Assembly (NCBI GenBank): GCA_946407705.1 | Contig: CAMJPC010000012.1 | Span: 1 to 64,000 of the forward strand | Length of the DNA: 64,000 bases | Reading direction: 5' to 3' | Origin: an uncultured Clostridia bacterium | GTDB lineage: Bacteria; Bacillota; Clostridia; Saccharofermentanales; Saccharofermentanaceae | Part shown: positions 50,870 to 58,390 of the stretch, one piece after another | Numbering within the stretch: position 1 is the stretch's first letter | How the letters are laid out: each line of letters begins with the position of its first letter | Position numbers and translations under genes: made by a program | The notes under the pieces: generated by a model | Told to the model about the DNA's origin: nothing | Database searches by the model: none | What the model saw: only the letters and a program-made list of their open reading frames with translations

Positions 50870-51688
50870 CTACATCAGGTACCGCCTGATCTTCTCCTCA
50901 ACGACCTTCGTATTAAGCGGGTGCTTCTGCGTCTCAAAAGTGAGTATCAGCCTGCTCTCATCAAAATTCTCCGCCAGCGTATATTTCTCGATCTTTTTCA
51001 CGTTGCGCTCCGCATATTCCTGATCGCCCAGCATCCCCAAATGCTCCCAGTAATAGTCCTTCCGCAGCCTAACGTTCAGGCAGTTGAAATCCGGCACGCC
51101 GATCATCCTGCTCCCGTCAAACACCGGGTACTCATACCTGTAAGGAATGTTGTGCCTGGTGAGCGCCTCTGCGATCAGGACCTCCGACTTCGACCTGACG
51201 CGCTCGCCCCGCGACGTGTAGTACTCAGGGTCGTCCACATTAAACCCCATCTTCGGATACGGTTCGCCGGTCCACTTTTCCACAAACTCTTCGTCAGTCA
51301 GAAAGCCCTTTTCCACCAGTTGTTTGCGCGCCTCCGTCAGCCCCGCGTAAACCTCCCGCACCACGTCCGGATCGTAGTGTTCCAGAAAGCTTTGTATCAC
51401 CCGTTGCTGTTCGTTCAGCGCCTCCAAAAGCTTCCCGTCATAGTCCTTCTGCGCCAGCCTCACCGCCAGCTCCCGGTTTTGTCTTAAGATGTAGGTGCCT
51501 TTCTTGTCTTGCTTTGAGAGGCGGTGAAAGAATTGATATTGCCTGCGGTTCTTGATCACGCGAAGCGATCCTTCCGGCGCATGATCAAGGCTTTGCTGCA
51601 GCTTGGCTATAAAGTATTGGATAGCACGGTTTCTGGTTTCCAAATATGCCAACACAGTTTTTGAACACAAATTATCAGCATTAGTCAT
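50870..51688 (-). CDS. Putative PD-(D/E)XK nuclease-like protein
   Basis: 272 aa. The N-terminal half is helical and basic. The C-terminal half has SKSEVLIAEAL (helix with E), YEYPVFDG, GVPDFNCLNV and YYWEHLGML. The E...PDF...WEH series is the layout of PD-(D/E)XK (restriction-like) nuclease folds. No restriction partner genes adjoin it, so the role is unknown (repair, mobile-element remnant, or defence). AGGAGG lies before this ATG, favoured over one 12 codons upstream. It is surrounded by long dyad repeats on its 5' side. Confidence 0.72.
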   Translation of the reverse strand: MTNADNLCSKTVLAYLETRNRAIQYFIAKLQQSLDHAPEGSLRVIKNRRQYQFFHRLSKQDKKGTYILRQNRELAVRLAQKDYDGKLLEALNEQQRVIQSFLEHYDPDVVREVYAGLTEARKQLVEKGFLTDEEFVEKWTGEPYPKMGFNVDDPEYYTSRGERVRSKSEVLIAEALTRHNIPYRYEYPVFDGSRMIGVPDFNCLNVRLRKDYYWEHLGMLGDQEYAERNVKKIEKYTLAENFDESRLILTFETQKHPLNTKVVEEKIRRYLM

Positions 51689-51726
51689 GCAAATCTCCTC
51701 CTTTGAAAACTGGTTTATTTGCATTT

Positions 51727-52009
51727 ACTTACTAAAACTCGAAAAACACTGCTTTTATATGTGCGTTTTCGAAAAAATCGCTCCAAAATACTGTTAATGC
51801 ACATATATTTTTGGGAAATCTCTGGTTTTAGTAAGTGCGTTGGACTTCATAATTCAAAAAATCTGCGAAAACGCACTTACTAAAACGGCTGAAAAACGAA
51901 TTTAGTAAGTAAAGCTTTCCGCCACTATAGTGACCTCGGAGGTGGACTTCAAGCAAAACGCCAAAGATTGAGACTTTATGCTGAAAGTCGGTACTTTACA
52001 GGCGTTTTG
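51727..52009. repeat. Nested intergenic dyads, ACTTACTAAAAC type
   Basis: Outer arms ACTTACTAAAAC (51727-51738) and GTTTTAGTAAGT (51825-51836) enclose an inner dyad ATATGTGC/GCACATAT (51758-51765 and 51799-51806). A second ACTTACTAAAAC/TTTAGTAAGT hairpin lies at about 51875-51910. A third, CAAAACGCC/GGCGTTTTG, spans 51954-52009. No gene is supported in 51689-52080. Confidence 0.75.
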
Positions 52010-52033
52010 GAACATATGAGACTTATAAAAATG

Positions 52034-52039
52034 TATAAT
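52034..52039 (+). promoter_or_regulatory. Likely -10 of the esterase gene
   Basis: TATAAT about 42 nt before the start codon; the -35 is not clear. Confidence 0.35.
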
Positions 52040-52080
52040 GGACAGATAATTCGTTTTGTAACCACGGAAGGAGCGTCACC

Positions 52081-53052
52081 ATGGACAAGATCGAAATCTG
52101 GCAAGAAGGCGAATACACTTACCCGCTGGCGTTTGATTTCAGGCCGAACCTGAGGGCTTACCTGAAAGACGACGGCGAGGTCCATCCCTGCATGATGATC
52201 CTGCCCGGCGGCGGCTATGCTGTCGTCGTTCCGCCTGAGGGCGAGCTCGTTGCCAAGAGGTTCAATGAACTTGGTTATAATTGTTTCGTAATGACTTACA
52301 CGACCAACCAGCTGATGCGCGAGCCCGTAATGGATCAGGCGATGAGGGATCTTGCAAGGGCGATCAGATTTGTCAGAAAGAACGCCGCCGAGTTCTTCAT
52401 CGACCCGGCAAAGCTTTACATCTGCGGCTTCTCCGCCGCGGGCCACGTCTGCGCATCGGTCTGCGACTATTGGGACGAGCTGACTGACAGCGATCCTGAG
52501 TACAAAGACATTTCCTGCCGCCCCGATGCGGCGATCCTGTCGTACCCCGTGATCACGTCGGGCGAATATGCCCACCAGGATTCGTTCAGGTTCCTGCTGG
52601 GCGCCGACATCTACGAAAGGACCGACGATGAAGCCAAGGCGCTGCTCGATAAGTACTCTCTCGAAAAGCACATCAAGCCAACCAACCCGCCATGCTTCAT
52701 CTGGCAGACCGAGACCGATGACTTAGTGCCCGTGCAGAACAGCTATCTGTACGCGGATGCGTGCAGCAAGGCGGGCGTCAGACACGAACACGTGACCTTC
52801 CCCGAAGGCCCGCACGGCCTGTCGATCCCGAACCTCGACTGGGCCAAGGGCAACCACGGCGAGCCATATTCGGCAGAGCAGAGTTTCGCGCTCGTGAAAG
52901 CAATAAAGGAAGGCCTGATCGAGGGGCCGGCGGAAGGCGCGGATTCGCTTCTCGGATTCCTGGGACCGTTCGATAACCCGCCGGATTTCATCGGCTTCCC
53001 GGAAATATGCGTCTGGCCCGAGCTGGCGGATAAGTTTTTGAAGAGCCTTTGA
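52081..53052 (+). CDS. Alpha/beta-hydrolase (acetyl esterase-like)
   Basis: 323 aa, cytoplasmic (no signal). Oxyanion-hole motif LPGGGYAVV, nucleophile elbow GFSAAGH (Ser), an Asp in WQTETDDLVP and the catalytic His in GPHGLS. These match acetyl-xylan-esterase-like or hormone-sensitive-lipase-like enzymes that remove acetyl groups from sugars. The C-terminal about 60 residues are an extra tail. GGAAGGAG precedes the ATG. Confidence 0.86.
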   Translation: MDKIEIWQEGEYTYPLAFDFRPNLRAYLKDDGEVHPCMMILPGGGYAVVVPPEGELVAKRFNELGYNCFVMTYTTNQLMREPVMDQAMRDLARAIRFVRKNAAEFFIDPAKLYICGFSAAGHVCASVCDYWDELTDSDPEYKDISCRPDAAILSYPVITSGEYAHQDSFRFLLGADIYERTDDEAKALLDKYSLEKHIKPTNPPCFIWQTETDDLVPVQNSYLYADACSKAGVRHEHVTFPEGPHGLSIPNLDWAKGNHGEPYSAEQSFALVKAIKEGLIEGPAEGADSLLGFLGPFDNPPDFIGFPEICVWPELADKFLKSL

Positions 53053-53072
53053 TTGGTGCAGTAAAAGCCTGT

Positions 53073-53258
53073 GACCTACAAGAATTGAGTTTTAATGCTT
53101 TTTGTAGGTCTTTTCGGGAACAAATAGAGGTTTTTATAATGAAAAATACCTACAAAAATCGGGTTACCACGAATCTTGTAGGTCATTTCGAGCCCGAAAA
53201 CAGCTCATAAGGCCAAAAACGACCTACAAAAAAACGATTTTTCTGTATTTTGTAGGTC
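53073..53258. repeat. Second cluster of GACCTACAAAAA palindromes
   Basis: Three units: 53073-53110, 53148-53183 and 53221-53258 with arms GACCTACAA/TTTTTGTAGGTC, starts 75 and 73 bp apart. Same stem and spacing as the cluster at 35404-35693, but different central bases. Lies between the esterase gene and the methyltransferase gene. Confidence 0.85.
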
Positions 53259-53287
53259 ACACATTTTAAATCGAAAGGACAACAAAC

Positions 53288-54076
53288 ATGATAATAAAAG
53301 ACAACAGGATCGATGCGGGCAAGGCGTTTGACTGGGGCAAGACGAGCGAGTACTACGCGAAGTACCGCGACATCTACCCGGACGAGTTTTACCGAAAGGT
53401 CGCGGAGCGGGGTCTCTGCATCGAAGGCCAGAAGGTCCTGGACCTGGGGACCGGCACGGGCGTGCTGCCGCGCAACATGTATAAGTACGGGGCAAAGTGG
53501 ACCGCAACGGACATTTCGCCGGAGCAGATAGAGCAGGCTGAAAAGCTCGCCAAAGAAGCAAAGATGGACATTGAGTTCAAGGCGGTATCTGCCGAGAAGA
53601 TCGATTTCCCGGACGGAAGCTTTGACGTGCTCACCGCGTGCCAGTGTTTCTTTTATTTCGATCACGAAAAGGTCGCTCCCGAGTTCTCGCGCATCCTGAA
53701 GAAAGACGGAAAGCTCGTAATCTTATACATGGCATGGCTGCCTTTTGAAGACGCACTCGCGAGAAAGAGCGAGGATCTGGTCCGAAAATATAACCCCACA
53801 TGGTCGGGCGGCGGCGAGACCAGGCACCCGATCCACATTCCCGACGTGATGTACGATTATTTCGACATGGAATATCACGAGGAATACGACCTCCCGGTTC
53901 ATTTCACAAAGGAGTCCTGGCACGGCCGCATGATCGCCTGTCGCGGCGTCGGCGCGTCACTTGCGCCTGACGAGTTCGCGAAATGGGACGCTGATCACAG
54001 GGCGATTTTGAAGGACTATCCTGAAGAATTTGATGTAAAGCACTACGCGGCGATTGCCGTCTTGCGTGCTCGCTAA
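53288..54076 (+). CDS. Class I SAM-dependent methyltransferase
   Basis: 262 aa. SAM-binding motif I VLDLGTGTGVLP, motif II region ATDISPEQIEQA, and DVLTACQCFFYF after motif III. Typical of methyltransferase-11/25 proteins acting on small molecules; the substrate is not predictable. The upstream palindrome cluster ends 30 nt before its start; GAAAGGAC is the ribosome site. Followed by two acetyltransferase genes on the same strand. Confidence 0.88.
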   Translation: MIIKDNRIDAGKAFDWGKTSEYYAKYRDIYPDEFYRKVAERGLCIEGQKVLDLGTGTGVLPRNMYKYGAKWTATDISPEQIEQAEKLAKEAKMDIEFKAVSAEKIDFPDGSFDVLTACQCFFYFDHEKVAPEFSRILKKDGKLVILYMAWLPFEDALARKSEDLVRKYNPTWSGGGETRHPIHIPDVMYDYFDMEYHEEYDLPVHFTKESWHGRMIACRGVGASLAPDEFAKWDADHRAILKDYPEEFDVKHYAAIAVLRAR

Positions 54077-54145
54077 GGTCCTCCGCGCCCGCAAGCGGGC
54101 TTGTGCGGAAATCGCTCGCAACAAGACAGCAATCTTGGAGGAAAA

Positions 54146-54598
54146 ATGGAATTTAAAATAGCAACAAAAGAAGACATCAATCTCATGATGAGCAGCCGCC
54201 TTGAAATGCTCAAGGTCGTGAATGATCTGCCCGCAGACTATCAGTACACGGACGAGCTCATAAAAGAGAGCCGCGATTATTTCCTAAACGGCGACCAGAC
54301 GACCGTGCTCGCGATCGACAAAGGTGAAGTAATCGGCTGCGCGTCGATGAGCTACATGCGGATCATGCCGACGTTTAGTCATCCGACGGGCAGGCGCGCG
54401 CACCTCATGAATGTTTACACGAGGAACGAATACCGCCGTCAGGGCATCGCGCGCCGGATGTGTGAGATGCTGATCGAAGATGCCTGGAGCAGGGGCGCGA
54501 CGGAGATCAGCCTGGACGCGACCACGATGGGCAGGCCGCTTTACGAGAGCCTCGGATTCAAGGCCACGGCTGAAGGAATGGTAATGACGAAGGAGTGA
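54146..54598 (+). CDS. GNAT-family N-acetyltransferase
   Basis: 150 aa. Core acetyl-CoA-binding pattern HLMNVYTRNEYRRQGIARRM (motif A R/Q-x-x-G-x-A) and LYESLGFKATAEGMVM at the end. TTGGAGG lies before the ATG. The substrate is unknown. Confidence 0.88.
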   Translation: MEFKIATKEDINLMMSSRLEMLKVVNDLPADYQYTDELIKESRDYFLNGDQTTVLAIDKGEVIGCASMSYMRIMPTFSHPTGRRAHLMNVYTRNEYRRQGIARRMCEMLIEDAWSRGATEISLDATTMGRPLYESLGFKATAEGMVMTKE

Positions 54599-54668
54599 GA
54601 CCCGCGGGACTCGTGAGACGCATGAGACGCGTCAGACGGCGAGGCGAGGCGAGACAGGCGAGACTAAA
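54599..54668 (+). repeat. GAGAC-rich low-complexity spacer
   Basis: A 70-bp spacer made of repeated GAGAC/GAGGC words between two acetyltransferase genes. No ribosome site except at its end, and no open frame. Confidence 0.6.
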
Positions 54669-54673
54669 GGAAT

Positions 54674-55141
54674 ATGAGCGTAACTTTACGACAGGTTAAG
54701 AGGGAAGATGTCGGGAAGGTCTGGAAGATGCAGGTCGAGGCTTTCTCCGAGCTTCTGGCCAAATACCAAGACTACGACATGAGCCCCGCGGCGGAACCGG
54801 TGGAAAAGGTGATGGCGAGGTTCGAGCAGCCGTGGACAACTTACTTTTTCATTGAGGCAGAGGGTGAAGATGTCGGCGCGGTCAGAGTCGTGGATAAAAA
54901 GGACGGGTCGCGCAAGAGGATCTCGCCGCTTTGGATAATGAAGGAATACAGGGGCAAAGGGTACGCGCAGGAGGCGATAAAGGCAGTTGAAGCAATCTAC
55001 GGCCAAGACAACTGGTGCCTCGACACGATACTGCAGGAGGAGGGAAATCTTCACCTGTATGAGAAAATGGGTTACATTAGAACAGGAAGGACCGAGAAGA
55101 TAAACGACCGGATGGACATCGTTTTTTTCGAGAAGGATTAG
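54674..55141 (+). CDS. GNAT-family N-acetyltransferase
   Basis: 155 aa. Motif A KEYRGKGYAQEAIKAVE and C-terminal LHLYEKMGYIRTGRTEKI. AAAGGAAT precedes the ATG. Different subfamily from the upstream GNAT gene, to judge by low similarity; the substrate is unknown. Confidence 0.88.
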   Translation: MSVTLRQVKREDVGKVWKMQVEAFSELLAKYQDYDMSPAAEPVEKVMARFEQPWTTYFFIEAEGEDVGAVRVVDKKDGSRKRISPLWIMKEYRGKGYAQEAIKAVEAIYGQDNWCLDTILQEEGNLHLYEKMGYIRTGRTEKINDRMDIVFFEKD

Positions 55142-55198
55142 GGGACAAGAAGGCCCGGCCAAAGGGCGCCGGAGCTCGAAAATAAGGAGGAATGAGGA

Positions 55199-55972
55199 AT
55201 GAAAAAGATCATCGCAATGATCCTGGTCATGGCAATGGTAATCTCTGTCACGTCGTGCGACGACAGTTTCGTCAAGAACGTGCTGGAAAGCTACATGGCT
55301 GAAGAGCCCACTGAGCCGACGGCGCCGCCGTCCACGGTTGCGACCACGACGACTGAGACCACGGCGGCCGCAGTGTCAACGGGCAAGTACATGTACACGC
55401 TCTACAAGGGCACGCCTAATGAGATAACGCTGTCGATGGACATCAACCTGGACAACTATTTCAACAAGTCCGAGAACGGCCTGGACTGCTTCCTGTACCT
55501 GTCTCTCGCGACGGATCTGGGCTGGCTCATCCAGGGAAAATACACCGCCGACGACTATTTCAAGGCGGTCGAAGAAGATCCTTACCAGACGGAGATAGGC
55601 TTCGAAAATTTCTACACATTCTCATATGGCGACCACCAGGCAAGGTTCACCATGAAGACCTACGAGGACTTCCCGAAGGACTTCAAGGAGCCGCAGATCC
55701 GCGAGATCTGGGTGAGCTACTGCAAGAACGACTCGAACTATCCGTTTTTCGAGGACGGAAGGATCGCGCATAAGGACCTGAACCTGCAGTTTGACCGCCA
55801 CTACGATGACGTTAAGTACTATGTCGCAAACGGCAGGTCTGCATGCTCCAAGGACGATGCGATCCTCATCGGCTACCTGTTCTGGTACTACTCCAAGAAT
55901 GCCGGCAACAGCGCCGACATCCAGAATCTGCTCAAGCAGTTCAGCAGTCTGGGCGGATACAGAATGCCCTGA
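55199..55972 (+). CDS. Putative lipoprotein
   Basis: 257 aa. Lipobox-like SVTSC (about 16-20), a Thr/Glu/Pro linker (EEPTEPTAPPSTVATTTTETT), and a mixed alpha/beta outer domain with YMYTLYKGTPNEITLSMDIN and YKYYVANGRSACSKDD-like segments. No family is assigned. GGAGGAATGAGG precedes the ATG. Terminator downstream. Confidence 0.78.
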   Translation: MKKIIAMILVMAMVISVTSCDDSFVKNVLESYMAEEPTEPTAPPSTVATTTTETTAAAVSTGKYMYTLYKGTPNEITLSMDINLDNYFNKSENGLDCFLYLSLATDLGWLIQGKYTADDYFKAVEEDPYQTEIGFENFYTFSYGDHQARFTMKTYEDFPKDFKEPQIREIWVSYCKNDSNYPFFEDGRIAHKDLNLQFDRHYDDVKYYVANGRSACSKDDAILIGYLFWYYSKNAGNSADIQNLLKQFSSLGGYRMP

Positions 55973-56006
55973 CCCGGGCGCCGGCCGGATCAAACCAGAC
56001 CAAACG

Positions 56007-56042
56007 AAAAGCTTCCCTTCATCGGAGGGAAGCTTTTTTTGA
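56007..56042 (+). terminator. Intrinsic terminator
   Basis: AAAAGCTTCCCT/AGGGAAGCTTTT stem with CATCGG-type loop, then TTTT. Confidence 0.9.
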
Positions 56043-56127
56043 TGGTGCCGTTTGGAGTGTTAAGAGGATGTAAAAAAAGGAAAAACACTTTTGTCTGATA
56101 AAGTATTTTGCTACGGAGGTTTATATA

Positions 56128-56265
56128 ATGAGATATAGAATTTCTGTGGATTTGGGTGTGTTGGGGTGGTTTAATTTGCATTTCTCCCATGGAAATCAGG
56201 GTTATCGCAGTGATCAGAATGTCATTTCTGATCAGAAAGATTTGTTTGGGGAGGGTCAATTATGA
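56128..56265 (+). CDS. 45-aa leader peptide coupled to the surface protein
   Basis: Open frame of 45 codons beginning MRYRISVDLGVLGWFNLHF. ACGGAGG lies 8 nt before its ATG, the best ribosome site in this intergenic stretch. Its stop overlaps the start codon of the surface protein (ATGA at 56262-56265). Such a layout typically makes translation of the second gene depend on the first. It may be a functional small protein or a regulatory leader; it has no signal peptide or transmembrane helix. Confidence 0.6.
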   Translation: MRYRISVDLGVLGWFNLHFSHGNQGYRSDQNVISDQKDLFGEGQL

Positions 56266-58274
56266 AAGCACTGAAGAAACTTAGTGTTATTGTCGTGTCA
56301 TTTGCATTGACTATGAGCCTTCTGCCCATTAACGGGCTGAAGACGTTGGCCGATGAGTCAAATGGCGAAACACCTGCTGCAACTTCCGGAGCTGAGAATG
56401 ACAAGCCGAAGGAGACAGCAAAACCGAAGGAAACAACAAAACCCAAGGAGACTGCTAAGCCGAAGGAAACAGAAAAGCCTGCGGCAACACAGGCAACTGA
56501 GAAACCTGCCGAGACAGAAGCTCCTAAGGAAACTGCAAAGCCTAAGGAGACAGAAAAGCCGAAGGAAACAGAGAAGCCTGCGGCAACACAGGCAACTGAG
56601 AAACCTGCCGAGACGGAAGCTCCTAAGGAAACTGCAAAGCCTAAGGAGACAGAAAAGCCTGCAGAAACAGGTACCGGCGATACTGAACAGCCGAAGGATA
56701 CTGAGCCTTCCGCAACACCTGCAGAGACAGGCAGCGGTGATGCTGAGCAGCCTAAAGAAACTGAGCCTTCCGCAACACCTGCAGAAACCGGCAGCGGCGA
56801 TGCTGAACAGCCGAAGGAAACCGAGCCTTCCGCAACACCTGCAGAGACAGGCAACGGTGATGCTGAGCAGCCAAAAGAAACCGAACCTTCCGAAACACCT
56901 GCTGAAACGGGCGAAAGTGAGACTGAAGTACCGAAGGAAACGGAAGGTACTGAAGTACCTGCAGAATCCGGTAATGGTGATGAAGAAAAACCTGAAGAAC
57001 CAAATGATGAAGCGACAGGCGAGCTCCCTGATGATTCGGTTAATGCACCGGCAAAAAATGCTTCTATGAATACTAATCTCGTTGATAAGATCCTGACATT
57101 CGATGCCGTTGATGGAGCATATTATTACGAGTTATACATTTGTGACTATTTTTATCATCCGCTATATGATTTAGATGACATTTATAGTTATAGATATATC
57201 GAAATTGGTAAAGATGACCCCAGGAGATTTGATCTTGGCAAGATAATCAACTGTTTCATAAAAGAAGGTGATTTGGATAAAACAGATGATGATATCTATT
57301 ATTACCATCTGTTTGCATATGACTCCGACTATAATCGTTTGGTGTCTCACAGTGGTCAGTTGTATCATGAGACCTCTGCCAGACCCATTACTGTCGGAAA
57401 AATGACAGCCACTATTTCAAATGGAAATATGTCATGGAAAGCGGTAAGAGGAGCCACATTGTATCTCGTATCGGTATCTAACGGCTTTGATTACGATGAT
57501 TCGTTTAAGTTCACTACAACAACCACGTCAATCACTCTTAATTCGGTGATAGATCAGCTGATTAGAGAACGTTTAATTTTCAAATACAAAAATTACTATA
57601 TCTATGTAAAGGCATTAGACGGTGATGAGGCACAATTGGCATATTGCAGTAAGCTTTATACCTACAATTCTTCTGCGGTTCCTAAGGCCTATGACCGATC
57701 GATCTCAGCCAGTATAAGCGGCGATTATCTGTACTTTACTAAGCAGTCGTGGGCAACAAAATATGATATCAGAGTAGTAGACAGCAGTCAGGGTTATGTT
57801 TTTTCATATGAATGGATCTATAACAGTCCAGTCAACATTTATGAACTTATTGACATAGCCGTCAATAATGGAGATATCTTAGAATGTCCTACTTATACGA
57901 TCGAGTTTTACGCCTGCGATTCTGATGGCGATTATCTGGCGAGATGGACCGGAACTTATAAGTATAAGGATGCCAATACATTATCTGTTGCCGGTAAGAC
58001 CGCCAAAGTTAAGAAGAGTAAGGTAAGGAAAAAGAATCAGAATCTGGCAGTATCCAAGGTTATCAGGATCAGAAACCGCGGTCAGGGCACATTATCTTAC
58101 AGAAAGCTTTCCGGAAACAAAAAGATCGTGATCAACGCACGTACAGGCAAGGTTACCGTAAAGAAAAAGATCAAAAAAGGTACCTATAAGGTTACTGTTC
58201 TGGTACGGGCATCGGGTGATGATTACCATGTTGGAACTCAGAAAAAGGTGACTTTCAAGATCAAAGTCAAATAA
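56262..58274 (+). CDS. Large repeat-stalk surface protein
   Basis: 670 aa. Sec signal peptide (cleavage near residue 30), then a 240-residue Lys/Pro/Glu/Thr stalk made of two near-identical 33-residue units (99-bp DNA repeat at about 56481 and 56580) and four 20-residue units (60-bp repeat starting at 56706). A folded middle domain (about 260-560) with Tyr-rich sequence and two similar halves (LTFDAVDGAYYYELYICDYF; YIYVKALDGDE), fibronectin-like. The last 95 residues are the same lysine-rich Ig-like module as in the protein at 23267. No LPXTG. The DNA of the middle region is notably AT-rich relative to neighbours. Confidence 0.88.
   Translation: MKALKKLSVIVVSFALTMSLLPINGLKTLADESNGETPAATSGAENDKPKETAKPKETTKPKETAKPKETEKPAATQATEKPAETEAPKETAKPKETEKPKETEKPAATQATEKPAETEAPKETAKPKETEKPAETGTGDTEQPKDTEPSATPAETGSGDAEQPKETEPSATPAETGSGDAEQPKETEPSATPAETGNGDAEQPKETEPSETPAETGESETEVPKETEGTEVPAESGNGDEEKPEEPNDEATGELPDDSVNAPAKNASMNTNLVDKILTFDAVDGAYYYELYICDYFYHPLYDLDDIYSYRYIEIGKDDPRRFDLGKIINCFIKEGDLDKTDDDIYYYHLFAYDSDYNRLVSHSGQLYHETSARPITVGKMTATISNGNMSWKAVRGATLYLVSVSNGFDYDDSFKFTTTTTSITLNSVIDQLIRERLIFKYKNYYIYVKALDGDEAQLAYCSKLYTYNSSAVPKAYDRSISASISGDYLYFTKQSWATKYDIRVVDSSQGYVFSYEWIYNSPVNIYELIDIAVNNGDILECPTYTIEFYACDSDGDYLARWTGTYKYKDANTLSVAGKTAKVKKSKVRKKNQNLAVSKVIRIRNRGQGTLSYRKLSGNKKIVINARTGKVTVKKKIKKGTYKVTVLVRASGDDYHVGTQKKVTFKIKVK
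56481..56940 (+). repeat. In-frame tandem repeats of the stalk
   Basis: A 99-bp repeat (two copies) followed by a 60-bp repeat (four copies, near 56706, 56766, 56826 and 56886), all in the coding frame. Copy number may vary by slippage or recombination. Confidence 0.85.
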
Positions 58275-58331
58275 AGATTGATCAAACCACCAGGATCCTG
58301 ATCCTTTATTTGTTCTTGAGCAAAAAGTACA

Positions 58332-58361
58332 GAAGCCTCATGTCACGTGACATGAGGCTTC
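58332..58361. terminator. Perfect 30-bp palindrome between convergent genes
   Basis: GAAGCCTCATGTCAC followed directly by its reverse complement, with CACGTG in the centre. It lies between the surface protein and the convergent zinc-ribbon gene. It may act as a two-way terminator, but T-runs on either side are weak. Confidence 0.55.
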
Positions 58362-58390
58362 ATTATTTGCTTGAGAGTATTTTGCAGGTC

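Noticed and set aside
54599..54668. GAGAC-rich spacer as a mobile-element end
   Set aside because: Simple low-complexity repeat without terminal inverted repeats or target duplication.
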